Positions 14,837 through 23,285 are shown, counted from the first letter of the stretch. The stretch is DNA of 26,605 nucleotides from an uncultured Dorea sp. (GCA_910578495.1 CAJTRE010000033.1:1-26605), one strand, 5' to 3'. Translations and numbers: made by a program. The notes: generated by a model from the letters alone, not told the origin.

Positions 14837-16342
14837 CTATTCCTCCTCTTCGTTCTTCGCCCAGTCAAACGCATATTTTACTGCTTTATTCCAGCCTTTC
14901 ATCCGTTTCTTACGTTCTTCATCCGTAATCTCCGGTTCAAACACCTGATCCACCGCCCAGTTTTTCATGACATCTTTCTTGCTTTTCCAGTATCCTGCCG
15001 CAAGTCCCGCAAGGTATGCCGCACCCATGGCCGTTGTCTCGATACACTGTGGACGTTTCACAGGCGCTCCGATAATATCAGACTGTGTCTGCATAAGGAA
15101 ATTATTGGCGCTTGCTCCGCCGTCCACCTTGAGCGTTCTCAAAGCAATGCCAGAATCTGACTCCATCGCTTTCAACACATCATGAACCCGATATGCCAGT
15201 GATTCTAAGGTCGCCCGGATAATGTGATATTTATTCACGCCTCTCGTAAGTCCCACAATTGTTCCTCTTGCGTACTGATCCCAGTGAGGCGCGCCGAGTC
15301 CGGTAAATGCAGGCACTACATAACAGCCGCCACAGTCTTTCACTTTCTGCGCCATATATTCAGAATCCTCGGAAGAATCTATCAGCCGCATCTCATCCCG
15401 CAGCCACTGGATTGCCGCTCCGGCAACGAAAATAGAACCTTCCAGGGCGTAATTTACTTTCCCGTCTAATCCCCAGGCAATCGTAGTCACCAATCCATTG
15501 TTGGAAAACACCGGTTTCTCCCCGGTATTCATCAGAAGAAAACAACCAGTACCATACGTATTCTTTGCTTCTCCGGCGCCAAAACAAGTCTGTCCGAATA
15601 ATGCGGACTGCTGATCGCCCGCCGCACCCCCAATCGGAATTTCCCCACCGAAATAAGAAGCGTCCACATTGCCGTACAGACAGCTTGACGGTTTTGCCTC
15701 CGGAAGCATGGCTGCCGGAATGTCCAGAAGTTCTAAAATTTCTTTGTCCCACTCCAACGTGTTGATATTAAAAAGCATAGTTCTGGAGGCATTGGAATAA
15801 TCGGTCACATGAACATTTCCCTTCGTCAATTTCCAGATCAGCCATGTCTCTACTGTTCCAAACAACAACTCTCCTGCCTCTGCTTTCTGCCTTGCGCCTT
15901 CTATATTGTCCAGAATCCATTTAATCTTTGTTCCGGAAAAATATGCATCGATAATCAATCCTGTTTTCCGGCGTATCATTTCCGTATAGCCTTGTTCTTT
16001 CAGACTATCACAATACTCCGCAGTCCTTCTGCACTGCCAGACAACAGCCGGACAAATCGGCTCTCCAGTATACTTATCCCACACTATAACCGTCTCTCTC
16101 TGGTTGGTAATACCAATCGCCACAATATCCGAGGCAGACGCCTCAATCTTACTCATGGCCTCCACCGCCACGCCAAGCTGTGTAGACCAGATTTCTTTCG
16201 CATCATGCTCCACCCAGCCGGGCTTTGGGAAATACTGGGTAAATTCTTTCTGAGCAAGGCTGCAGATTTCACCTTTTTCATTGAATAAGATACATCTGTT
16301 GCTGGTCGTCCCCGCATCCAGCGCCATTACATATTTTGCCAT
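14837..16342 (-). CDS. glpK: Glycerol kinase
   Basis: 501 aa, FGGY family, converting glycerol and ATP to sn-glycerol 3-phosphate in the cytoplasm. The N-terminal phosphate loop LDAGTTSNR, the glycerol-binding WQCRR and NQRET segments, AGDQQSALFGQ, and the ATPase-site GLGAPHWD and VDGGAS are all present and the length is canonical. The ATG at 16342 is chosen because AGAGGTG precedes it; an upstream in-frame codon at 16369 overlaps the transporter gene. It sits 13 nt after an EamA transporter and 6 nt before the four-cysteine gene. The segment that in enterococcal GlpK carries the HPr-phosphorylated His (Y-H-F-Y-G) reads A-S-Y-F-G here, so this control is probably absent. No glpF or glpO is in the window. 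Confidence 0.95.
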   Translation of the reverse strand: MAKYVMALDAGTTSNRCILFNEKGEICSLAQKEFTQYFPKPGWVEHDAKEIWSTQLGVAVEAMSKIEASASDIVAIGITNQRETVIVWDKYTGEPICPAVVWQCRRTAEYCDSLKEQGYTEMIRRKTGLIIDAYFSGTKIKWILDNIEGARQKAEAGELLFGTVETWLIWKLTKGNVHVTDYSNASRTMLFNINTLEWDKEILELLDIPAAMLPEAKPSSCLYGNVDASYFGGEIPIGGAAGDQQSALFGQTCFGAGEAKNTYGTGCFLLMNTGEKPVFSNNGLVTTIAWGLDGKVNYALEGSIFVAGAAIQWLRDEMRLIDSSEDSEYMAQKVKDCGGCYVVPAFTGLGAPHWDQYARGTIVGLTRGVNKYHIIRATLESLAYRVHDVLKAMESDSGIALRTLKVDGGASANNFLMQTQSDIIGAPVKRPQCIETTAMGAAYLAGLAAGYWKSKKDVMKNWAVDQVFEPEITDEERKKRMKGWNKAVKYAFDWAKNEEEE

Positions 16343-16355
16343 AATAACACCTCTT

Positions 16356-17258
16356 TCACTTTTCTTCATTTTTGTTCCATGACAACATAATAATCATTAT
16401 AATAATCAGTGCAAACCCAAGAAGCTCAAATCTACCAAACTTTGTTCCAAGAAAAAGAAAGGTAAGAAGAGAGGCAACCACCGGCTCAACACTCGCCAGC
16501 ACATTTGCATACATTGGTCCGATGATCGGAATCGCAAGCAGAGACAATACAAATGGAATGATTGTCCCAAGAAACACAAGAATCAGAAACAATCCCCAAA
16601 CTTCTGGCTCTTCTACACTGCCCACAGACCATGGCCGTTTCCATAATGATAACACAATACCTCCCACAAACATAGACCATCCACACACACTCACTGCATC
16701 GTATTTTTCCAGAAGCTTTCCCGGAATGAGCGAATACAGACATGTAAAAAATGCACATAAAAGTCCCATGAATAATCCCTTCGGCGTGATAACAAGAGTA
16801 TAAATATTTCCATTCGTAGACAACAGAAAGATACCAATCAAAACCAATACGACTGCAGCCACTTCTTTCTTTTGGGGACGCACCTTTTTAAATAATACCA
16901 TATATAGAATAATCATCACCGGGTTTGTATATTGCAGAACCGTAGCTGTTCCACCATTTGACGCTTCCACTGCCACAAAGAACACATACTGCACCGCCAT
17001 CATTCCGGCAACACTGTATACCACCATATGCACCGCGTCTTTCTTACACTTCCATACATCAAAAACAACTACGCCTCTCTTCACAAAAAGGCTGATTAAA
17101 ATAACGATTCCAGATACCACCAGCCGATACGGCACCAGCCAGTCCGGTACAATTCCCGCTTCATCAAACAAATACTGCCCCAAAGGTCCTGTGATTCCCC
17201 AGAGCACTCCTGCCATCAAGCCATAAATTAATCCTTTTACATACGTGCTTTTCTTCAT
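16356..17258 (-). CDS. EamA/DMT family transporter
   Basis: 300 aa with ten predicted TM helices in two five-helix halves, the DMT superfamily (EamA/RhaT-like) layout for small-metabolite export or import. The early G-x-x-W-G-x-x-G-P-L-G segment and the conserved 'P' and 'EP' residues of the last half (ASVEPVVASLL) are typical. Short basic ends face the cytoplasm. The ATG at 17258 has an AAAGGA site somewhat far upstream (12 nt). It lies 37 nt beyond the tRNA-Arg terminator and immediately before glpK, so all three genes are probably one transcript. A substrate related to glycerol is possible from context only. Confidence 0.88.
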   Translation of the reverse strand: MKKSTYVKGLIYGLMAGVLWGITGPLGQYLFDEAGIVPDWLVPYRLVVSGIVILISLFVKRGVVVFDVWKCKKDAVHMVVYSVAGMMAVQYVFFVAVEASNGGTATVLQYTNPVMIILYMVLFKKVRPQKKEVAAVVLVLIGIFLLSTNGNIYTLVITPKGLFMGLLCAFFTCLYSLIPGKLLEKYDAVSVCGWSMFVGGIVLSLWKRPWSVGSVEEPEVWGLFLILVFLGTIIPFVLSLLAIPIIGPMYANVLASVEPVVASLLTFLFLGTKFGRFELLGFALIIIMIIMLSWNKNEEK

Positions 17259-17294
17259 GTGTCTTATGTTCCTTTTACTTATCTTTTACTTATA

Positions 17295-17330
17295 TAAAAA
17301 TAGCCTTGCAAGTCAATGCTTACAAGGCTA
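17295..17330 (-). terminator. Rho-independent terminator after tRNA-Arg
   Basis: A 12-bp stem (one G-U pair, 6-nt loop) at 17301-17330 followed by five T on the minus strand. It begins 4 nt after the tRNA 3' end. Confidence 0.88.
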
Positions 17331-17334
17331 TATA

Positions 17335-17408
17335 CGTGGGCGAGAAGATTCGAACTCCCGACCTTTTGGTCCGTAGCCAAACGCTCTATCCAGCTGAGCT
17401 ACGCCCAC
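17335..17408 (-). tRNA. tRNA-Arg(ACG)
   Basis: 74 nt. Acceptor GTGGGCG/CGCCCAC, D-arm GCTC/GAGC, anticodon stem TTTGG/CCAAA with loop CTACGGA (anticodon ACG, read as ICG), T-loop TTCGAAT. Discriminator G; CCA is not encoded. Confidence 0.97.
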
Positions 17409-17439
17409 ATCTACTGTCATTATCTTCACAGCAAAAATA

Positions 17440-17468
17440 ATTATATAGTAGTTGTCCTCCTTTGTCAA
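17440..17468 (-). promoter_or_regulatory. Perfect consensus promoter of tRNA-Arg
   Basis: Minus strand TTGACA (17463-17468), 17-bp spacer, TATAAT (17440-17445): 12 of 12 to sigma-A consensus, about 31 bp upstream of the mature tRNA. Confidence 0.92.
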
Positions 17469-17530
17469 TACTTTTAAAAATATTTTTACAGGTTTTTTTA
17501 CAACTTTTCAGGATAATAATTGTTTACCTC

Positions 17531-17559
17531 TTGACTAAGCAGTAACTTATTATTATTAT
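17531..17559 (+). promoter_or_regulatory. Promoter of the GNAT gene
   Basis: TTGACT (17531-17536), 17-bp spacer, TATTAT (17554-17559); 5/6 at both boxes. The leader then has a GAGGAA ribosome site before the ATG at 17593. Confidence 0.7.
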
Positions 17560-17592
17560 ATAAACAAGTTCAAGTTTACAGAGGAACATATC

Positions 17593-18096
17593 ATGGAAAT
17601 TATTATTAGAGAAGCTTTGGCAGAAGATGCCGAACAAATAATAGCATATACAAAGATAGTGGGTGGCGAAACTGACAACCTCACATTTGGCAAATCCGGA
17701 TTGCCTGTCTCACTTGAGCAGGAAGAAAAATTTCTTAAACGTGTCCATGACGATAAAACATCCATACACTTAGTTGCATGTAAGAATGGCAAAATTATCG
17801 GAAACGGCAGTTTAAGCGGATTACCACGAAGAATGTGTCATCGAGCCGAGTTAGGTCTTACGGTGAGACGAAACTATTGGCACCAAGGGATTGGCAGTAT
17901 GCTTTTGACAGAACTGATTAAATATGCAAAAGGAAGCGGAATAGAGATTATCAATCTGGAAGTGCGAAGTGATAACTTAAATGCAATTCATTTGTATGAG
18001 AAATTCGGTTTCAGGCGCATCGGAACATTACCGGCCTATTTTAAGATTAACGGGCATTATGTGGATTTTGAAATAATGTACCTTGATTTGCGATAA
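17593..18096 (+). CDS. GNAT family N-acetyltransferase
   Basis: 167 aa, a single GNAT domain that transfers an acetyl group from acetyl-CoA to an amine. The acetyl-CoA-binding motif A is visible as V-R-R-N-Y-W-H-Q-G-I-G-S (about 93-104; Q-x-x-G-x-G/A type), followed by the L-x-V-R-S-D-N-L-N-A-I-x-L-Y-E-K-F-G-F motif B with the conserved tyrosine. The closest generic resemblance is to RimI/PhnO-like acetyltransferases. The substrate (protein N-terminus, antibiotic or small amine) is not determinable. It has its own promoter and is followed 50 nt later by the pyridoxamine kinase gene, which may have a separate promoter. Confidence 0.88.
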   Translation: MEIIIREALAEDAEQIIAYTKIVGGETDNLTFGKSGLPVSLEQEEKFLKRVHDDKTSIHLVACKNGKIIGNGSLSGLPRRMCHRAELGLTVRRNYWHQGIGSMLLTELIKYAKGSGIEIINLEVRSDNLNAIHLYEKFGFRRIGTLPAYFKINGHYVDFEIMYLDLR

Positions 18097-18116
18097 TCAA
18101 AACAATATATTACAAT
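18088..18116 (+). promoter_or_regulatory. Candidate promoter of the pyridoxamine kinase gene
   Basis: TTGCGA (18088-18093), 17-bp spacer, TACAAT (18111-18116); 4/6 and 5/6 to consensus. The -35 overlaps the end of the GNAT gene. Confidence 0.4.
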
Positions 18117-18146
18117 AATTACAATATAAGAAAGGATCTTTTATTT

Positions 18147-19004
18147 ATGACAAAAAAAATTGCTGTAATCAACGATCTGTCCGGTTTTGGACGCTGCTCC
18201 TTAACTGCGGCCATATCTGTAATCTGTGCAATGGGTGTTCAGCCATGTCCGCTGCCTACCGCCATACTGACAGCGCAGACCGGCTACCCCAGCTATTTCT
18301 ATGATGACTACACAGAGAAAATGGACCATTTCCGCAGCGAATGGAAGAAAATGAGTCAGTGTTTTGACGGAATTTATACAGGGTTTGTGGCAAGCGAAGG
18401 ACAAATCGAACAAATTTTTCATTTTTTAGATACGTTTAATACAAGCCGGACATTTCTATTAGTCGATCCCATACTGGGTGACGATGGCAAAACTTATGAT
18501 TTTTTCACCCCTGGCTTACTTGAGCAGATGAAAAAGCTTGTACAGTGTGCGGATATTATCACACCCAACCTTACGGAACTTGCTCTCCTCACCGATACGC
18601 CGTATGACCGATTATCGGAAAATCTCGACTATTACACCCGGATTTCTACTATCACCAATCTTGCGAAAAAACTATGTGAAACCGGCCCTTCCCATGTAAT
18701 TGTCACAGGCATATGTTTTACAGATGAACAAGGAATTCTCCAAATGGGAAATATTTACATTTCTAAAACTGAATATCTGCGTATTACATTTCCGTATATT
18801 GGCGGAAGCTATTCAGGCACAGGCGACTTATTCGCCTCCTGTATCGCCGCCGGCGTGGCAAGAGGCGATGAAATACCGGCAATCATGCAGACAGCGGGAG
18901 AGTTTCTGGAATCTGCCCTTGCAGATTCTGTTCGTGAAAATATTCCTCGCAACGACGGCGTGAATTATGAGAAATTTTTATCTATGCTGACACCAAAAAA
19001 TTAG
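18147..19004 (+). CDS. Pyridoxamine/pyridoxal kinase
   Basis: 285 aa, ribokinase-superfamily B6 vitamer kinase (PdxK/PdxY/ThiD-like) that phosphorylates pyridoxal, pyridoxamine or pyridoxine with ATP. Visible features are the N-terminal I-N-D-L-S-G-F-G-R-C-S (substrate loop), the T-A-I-L-T-A-Q-T-G-Y-P segment, V-D-P-I-L-G-D-D-G (metal/ATP), T-P-N-L-T-E, and the C-terminal anion hole G-T-G-D-L-F with the catalytic Asp. The start has an AAAGGAT ribosome site. It is followed 42 nt later by an ECF transporter S component, so phosphorylation would trap the imported vitamin. A thiamin-pyrimidine kinase role is less likely, because the sequence follows the PdxY-like pattern. Confidence 0.88.
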   Translation: MTKKIAVINDLSGFGRCSLTAAISVICAMGVQPCPLPTAILTAQTGYPSYFYDDYTEKMDHFRSEWKKMSQCFDGIYTGFVASEGQIEQIFHFLDTFNTSRTFLLVDPILGDDGKTYDFFTPGLLEQMKKLVQCADIITPNLTELALLTDTPYDRLSENLDYYTRISTITNLAKKLCETGPSHVIVTGICFTDEQGILQMGNIYISKTEYLRITFPYIGGSYSGTGDLFASCIAAGVARGDEIPAIMQTAGEFLESALADSVRENIPRNDGVNYEKFLSMLTPKN

Positions 19005-19046
19005 TGAAACTCCAAGTACATCATAGCAGAAAGAAGATGATAACCA

Positions 19047-19568
19047 ATGAAGCAAAATACTGTCCAAACCGCAAAGCCACTGACACTACTCACCACAACA
19101 GCACTGTTTGCCGCTATGGTCACACTAATGACCGCCTATATCTTCCACATTCCTTACGGAACAAATGGAGGATATGTACACTTCGGAGATGCCCTCATCT
19201 ATCTGGCGGCTGTGCTTCTCCCACGTCCTTACGCAGTCTGCGCCGCAGTTATCGGGGGAGGTCTTGCCGATCTTCTCACTGCGCCTATGTGGGCTCCGGC
19301 AACTATGATAATAAAAGCATTGATTACTCTTCCGTTTACAAACCGGCAGCCACATATAATGAATTGGCAAAATATAATTGCGCCCATTTTCGCAGCGCTG
19401 ATTTCTATTAGCGGATATTATCTGGCGGAAGGTTTGATTTTCGGTTCCTTTGCAACCGCTGCGGCTTCCGCATTGGGTAATTTGATTCAAGGCGTGGGAA
19501 GTATGATTATTTTCTTTATTCTTGCCGTAACATTTGACAGGATAAAGATAAAAACAAGTTTTTTATAA
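19047..19568 (+). CDS. ECF transporter S component, probably vitamin B6
   Basis: 173 aa, five to six TM helices, the size and hydrophobicity of substrate-binding S components of energy-coupling factor transporters. The first helix with A-A-x-V-T-L-M-T-A-Y, then G-G-Y-V-H-F-G-D-A-L-I-Y-L-A-A and P-x-x-x-A-C/A-x-x-x-G-G-G-L-A-D-L-L, match the S-component pattern (ThiT/PdxU/BioY-like folds). No EcfA or EcfT gene is close, so it would share a general energising module encoded elsewhere (group II). The substrate is assigned from the adjacent pyridoxamine kinase only. The 3' end stops 12 nt short of the convergent AraC gene. Confidence 0.8.
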   Translation: MKQNTVQTAKPLTLLTTTALFAAMVTLMTAYIFHIPYGTNGGYVHFGDALIYLAAVLLPRPYAVCAAVIGGGLADLLTAPMWAPATMIIKALITLPFTNRQPHIMNWQNIIAPIFAALISISGYYLAEGLIFGSFATAAASALGNLIQGVGSMIIFFILAVTFDRIKIKTSFL

Positions 19569-19580
19569 AAACTACTGCCT

Positions 19581-20462
19581 TTACTCCGCCCCTTTTTGGT
19601 ATGCTTTCGGTGTGCATTTCATATATCGTTTGAAAATCTGTCCGAAATACGCCGGACTTCCAAAACCTACCATCCCTGCCGTTCTTGTAACGTTCTCTCC
19701 AGAACGCAAAAGCGGCAGGCTTTTTTGAATCCTCAGAAACATCAAATATTCTAAAATAGTCATATTCATATATTTCTTAAAAAATCTACAGCATTCGCTT
19801 TTAGAAATATTCACACATTTTGCAACATCATTCAGACTGATTTCCTGTTGATAATGTTCTTCCATATAGAACATCATTTCACGCAGTCTCTTAATGTGTT
19901 CCTGTTTCGGATGTTCTTTCTCCGTCTCTTTCGTAAAAAACTGATATAACTTCCGCCAGATACGCATCAAAAGTATCTGCACCTGCATTTCATAATCCCC
20001 CGGACGTTCCTCCCACAATGTATAGATTTCTTTCATACACCGAATGACTTCCTGATGCCACAATACATTTTTCTCAAACTTCAAAGAAGGCCACATCTCA
20101 TTTTCTGTTATAAAATTTACATATTTTGTCTGTATCAGACTATTTTCATAGCCATATAGAAATCTTGGATGAAATGTAATAGTAAGATAGGAACAATCAC
20201 TGGTTCCTTTCATATATCCCGCATGCAGCGTATTACTGTTTCCAAACATACCCTCATTTTCCGTCAAATCAAATTTACAATCGTTAATATGATACTCTAT
20301 CGCTCCTGACATAATCCACGTAAGCTCGATTTCCGGATGCCAATGCCACAAAAATGATCCCTGCTCATAAGACTCAATTTTCTCCACACAGACATTGACT
20401 GGAAACTCATAGTTGCCATGCGCTTTTATTTCTTTTTGGTTTTGTTCAATATTTATCTGCAT
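19581..20462 (-). CDS. AraC family transcriptional regulator with cupin sensor
   Basis: 293 aa. The N-terminal half is a cupin-like sugar-sensing domain (H-W-H-P-E-I-E-L around 40-47 and the following beta strands). The C-terminal 100 residues contain two helix-turn-helix units: I-S-L-N-D-V-A-K-C-V-N-I-S-K-S for the first and the A-G-M-V-G-F-G-S-P-A-Y-F-G-Q-I-F-K-R-Y-x-x-x-T-P signature for the second. It diverges from galK across a 127-bp gap, so control of galK-galT in response to galactose or a related sugar is the simplest inference. Codon AAA AAG runs in its C-terminal half coincide with a terminator-like hairpin on the opposite strand. Confidence 0.88.
   Translation of the reverse strand: MQINIEQNQKEIKAHGNYEFPVNVCVEKIESYEQGSFLWHWHPEIELTWIMSGAIEYHINDCKFDLTENEGMFGNSNTLHAGYMKGTSDCSYLTITFHPRFLYGYENSLIQTKYVNFITENEMWPSLKFEKNVLWHQEVIRCMKEIYTLWEERPGDYEMQVQILLMRIWRKLYQFFTKETEKEHPKQEHIKRLREMMFYMEEHYQQEISLNDVAKCVNISKSECCRFFKKYMNMTILEYLMFLRIQKSLPLLRSGENVTRTAGMVGFGSPAYFGQIFKRYMKCTPKAYQKGAE
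19675..19726 (+). terminator. Terminator-like hairpin antisense to the AraC gene
   Basis: Plus strand CCTGCCG (19675-19681) pairs with CGGCAGG (19713-19719), with an inner GTTCT/AGAAC pairing, then C and TTTTTT. It lies 107 nt after the ECF S-component stop and is the first good candidate to end that operon. It is inside the coding region of the opposite gene. Confidence 0.5.
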
Positions 20463-20499
20463 ATTCTCAATATCCTTATATTTTACTACATGATTCTTA

Positions 20500-20528
20500 T
20501 TGATTTATTACAAATTTCTCATTATTAT
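20500..20528 (+). promoter_or_regulatory. Promoter of galK-galT
   Basis: TTGATT (20500-20505), 17-bp spacer, TATTAT (20523-20528); 4/6 and 5/6. The leader is about 55 nt, ending in a GGAG ribosome site. Confidence 0.6.
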
Positions 20529-20589
20529 TATAAATATAAAACATTGCGAACGATCATGCAAGAAATATAAAAGATTGGAGAATGTAAAA

Positions 20590-21759
20590 ATGATGGAAAA
20601 TTTAATTCAAAAATTTTTAGAACTGTACGGAAATGACGGCGAATACCGTACATATTTTGCGCCGGGACGCGTGAATCTCATCGGTGAACATACGGATTAT
20701 AATGGAGGGCATGTATTTCCCTGTGCATTGACACTTGGTACATATGCTGTAGCAAAAAAACGCGAGGACCGTAACCTTCGTTTTTATTCTATGAACTTCG
20801 ATTCTCTGGGTGTTATAGAATCAGATCTTGATGACTTAATCCCACACGAAAAAGCGTCCTGGACAAACTACCCAAAGGGTGTTATGTGGGCATTTGAAAA
20901 ACGCGGCTATAAATTAACCCATGGACTTGACATCTTAATCTACGGCGATATTCCGAACGGTTCCGGATTATCCTCTTCTGCCTCTTTAGAGGTGTTAACC
21001 GGTCTCATTCTAAAAGATATGTTCGGATTCGACAACATTTCCATGATTGATATCGCCCTTATCGGTCAGGATTCTGAAAACAATTTTAACGGAATGAACT
21101 GTGGAATTATGGACCAGTTCGCAAGCGCTATGGGAAAGAAAGACCATGCAATCTTCCTTGACACAAATACTTTGAATTATGAGCTTGCTCCAATTGAGCT
21201 TGCAGACGCTAAAATCGTCATTACTAACAGTAAGGTAAAACACAGTCTGGTAAGCTCTGCATATAACGACCGCCGAAACGAAAGTGAAGCGGCTCTGAAG
21301 AAATTGCAGACCGTCATCGACATTAAGGCGCTGGGCGAACTCACAAACGAAGAATTTGAAGCTCACAAAGATGTAATTGAAGACGAGATTCAGAAAAAGC
21401 GCGCGAAACATGCAGTGTATGAAAACCAACGCACGATTGATGCCGTAGCGGCGCTTAGAAACAACGATCTTGTACGCTTTGGCGAGCTGATGAACGCCTC
21501 CCATGAATCTTTAAGATACGACTATGAAGTTTCCTGCGAAGAGATTGATATTCTCGTTGATCTGGCACAGGCAATACCCGGCGTTCTCGGCTCACGTATC
21601 ACAGGCGGCGGTTTTGGCGGATGTACGGTAAGTATCGTAAAAAATGATACCGTAGATACGTTCAAAGAAGAAATCGGAAAAGCGTATGCCGAGAAAGTCG
21701 GACACGAAGCAGAATTCTATGTAGTGGACATTGGAAACGGCGCACACAGATTAAACTAA
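20590..21759 (+). CDS. galK: Galactokinase
   Basis: 389 aa from the ATG at 20590, the normal GalK length. It phosphorylates alpha-D-galactose at C1 with ATP (Leloir pathway). The galactokinase signature P-G-R-V-N-L-I-G-E-H-T-D-Y-N-G at 25-39, the GHMP ATP loop G-S-G-L-S-S-S-A-S, the N-C-G-I-M-D-Q-F motif with the catalytic Asp, and the C-terminal G-G-G-F-G-G are intact. The start at 20590 has GGAG 9 nt upstream; the open frame extends further to 20500 but that region is the promoter. galT follows 21 nt later, so the two are one operon under the promoter at 20500-20528. galE is not in this window. Confidence 0.96.
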   Translation: MMENLIQKFLELYGNDGEYRTYFAPGRVNLIGEHTDYNGGHVFPCALTLGTYAVAKKREDRNLRFYSMNFDSLGVIESDLDDLIPHEKASWTNYPKGVMWAFEKRGYKLTHGLDILIYGDIPNGSGLSSSASLEVLTGLILKDMFGFDNISMIDIALIGQDSENNFNGMNCGIMDQFASAMGKKDHAIFLDTNTLNYELAPIELADAKIVITNSKVKHSLVSSAYNDRRNESEAALKKLQTVIDIKALGELTNEEFEAHKDVIEDEIQKKRAKHAVYENQRTIDAVAALRNNDLVRFGELMNASHESLRYDYEVSCEEIDILVDLAQAIPGVLGSRITGGGFGGCTVSIVKNDTVDTFKEEIGKAYAEKVGHEAEFYVVDIGNGAHRLN

Positions 21760-21780
21760 TAAAATCATCAGGAGGCAGAT

Positions 21781-23271
21781 ATGTTATTTGAAAATATTAA
21801 AAAATTAGTCGAATACGGCATCCAGACCGGACTTACTCCGGAGTGTGAACGTATTTACACAACCAATCTTCTGTTAGACATTTTCGGAGAGGACAATTAT
21901 GAAGATGTGGAAACGGACACAGACAACATTGACCTTGAGCAGGTACTAAAAGCGCTGCTTGATGAAGCGGTAAACCGCGGTATTATTGAGGACAGCATTG
22001 TCTACCGCGACTTACTAGACACGAAGATGATGAACTGTCTGCTGCCAAGACCGGCACAGGTTCAGACGGAATTTCAGGAGAAATATAATATTTCCCCTGA
22101 AGCCGCTACGGACTACTATTACAAATTCAGCAGGGACAGTGACTACATCCGGCGTTATCGTGTAAAAAAGGATTTAAAATGGACGGTCGATTCTCCTTAT
22201 GGCGTGATTGATATTACAGTCAATCTCTCCAAACCCGAGAAAGATCCAAAAGCGATTGCCGCAGCAAAGAACGCAAAAGCAAGCAGCTACCCAAGCTGTC
22301 AGTTATGTATGGAGAATGAGGGTTATGCAGGACGTGTAAACCACCCTGCAAGAGAGAATCACAGAATCATGCCGATTACTGTCAATGACTCTGACTGGGG
22401 CTTCCAGTACTCTCCTTATGTGTATTACAACGAGCACTGTATCGTATTTAATGGGCAGCACATTCCTATGAAGATTGACCGGGCGGCATTTATCAAGTTA
22501 TTCGACTTTGTTAAGCTGTTCCCACACTATTTTCTTGGCTCTAATGCAGACCTTCCGATTGTCGGCGGCTCCATATTAAGCCATGACCATTTTCAAGGCG
22601 GACATTATACATTTGCCATGGCAAAAGCGCCCATTGAAAAGACTGTTACCATTCCGGGATATGAGGATGTGGAGGCCGGTATCGTGAAATGGCCGCTCTC
22701 TGTTCTTCGTATCCGCCACAAAGACGAGAAACGCCTTATCGACCTTGCCAGCCATGTGCTTCAGAACTGGAGATGCTATTCAGATGACGCGGCATTTATC
22801 TTCGCAGAAACCGACGGCGAACCACACAACACGATTACACCGATCGCCCGTAAAATCGGAGATACCTATGAACTTGACTTAGCGCTTCGCAATAACATTA
22901 CAACGGAGGAACATCCTCTTGGCGTTTATCATCCACACGCACAGTATCATCACATTAAGAAAGAAAACATTGGTCTTATTGAGGTGATGGGGCTTGCTGT
23001 ACTCCCTGCAAGGCTTAAAACTGAACTTGAAACAATCGCCGACTACATTGTGACAGGCAAAGACCTTCGAAGCAATGAGACAACTATAAGCCACGCAGAC
23101 TGGGTAGAAGAATTTATGCCAAAATATGAATCTGTTACTGCTGAAAATGTTATGGATATTCTGAAAGAGGAAGTCGGAATCGTATTCACACACGTTCTTG
23201 AAGATGCCGGAGTGTACAAATGTACACCAGAAGGCAGAGAAGCATTTATGCGATTCATAAACACATTATAA
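21781..23271 (+). CDS. galT: UDP-glucose-hexose-1-phosphate uridylyltransferase, class II
   Basis: 496 aa, the long Firmicutes-type GalT, which swaps UMP between UDP-glucose and galactose 1-phosphate. The active-site histidine motif H-P-H-A-Q is present in the context V-Y-H-P-H-A-Q-Y-H-H, along with S-H-D-H-F-Q-G-G-H and the cysteine motif C-Q-L-C-M-E-N-E-G-Y typical of class II enzymes. It is unlike the 350-residue E. coli form in length. An AGGAGG ribosome site sits 6 nt before the ATG. Last gene of the gal operon, followed by a bidirectional hairpin. Confidence 0.96.
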   Translation: MLFENIKKLVEYGIQTGLTPECERIYTTNLLLDIFGEDNYEDVETDTDNIDLEQVLKALLDEAVNRGIIEDSIVYRDLLDTKMMNCLLPRPAQVQTEFQEKYNISPEAATDYYYKFSRDSDYIRRYRVKKDLKWTVDSPYGVIDITVNLSKPEKDPKAIAAAKNAKASSYPSCQLCMENEGYAGRVNHPARENHRIMPITVNDSDWGFQYSPYVYYNEHCIVFNGQHIPMKIDRAAFIKLFDFVKLFPHYFLGSNADLPIVGGSILSHDHFQGGHYTFAMAKAPIEKTVTIPGYEDVEAGIVKWPLSVLRIRHKDEKRLIDLASHVLQNWRCYSDDAAFIFAETDGEPHNTITPIARKIGDTYELDLALRNNITTEEHPLGVYHPHAQYHHIKKENIGLIEVMGLAVLPARLKTELETIADYIVTGKDLRSNETTISHADWVEEFMPKYESVTAENVMDILKEEVGIVFTHVLEDAGVYKCTPEGREAFMRFINTL

Positions 23272-23285
23272 ACTATTCAGCCACA

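Noticed and set aside
17550..20530. Similar ATTATTATTAT stretches before the GNAT gene and before galK as a shared operator
   Set aside because: Low-complexity AT-rich sequence around -10 boxes; similarity is expected by chance.
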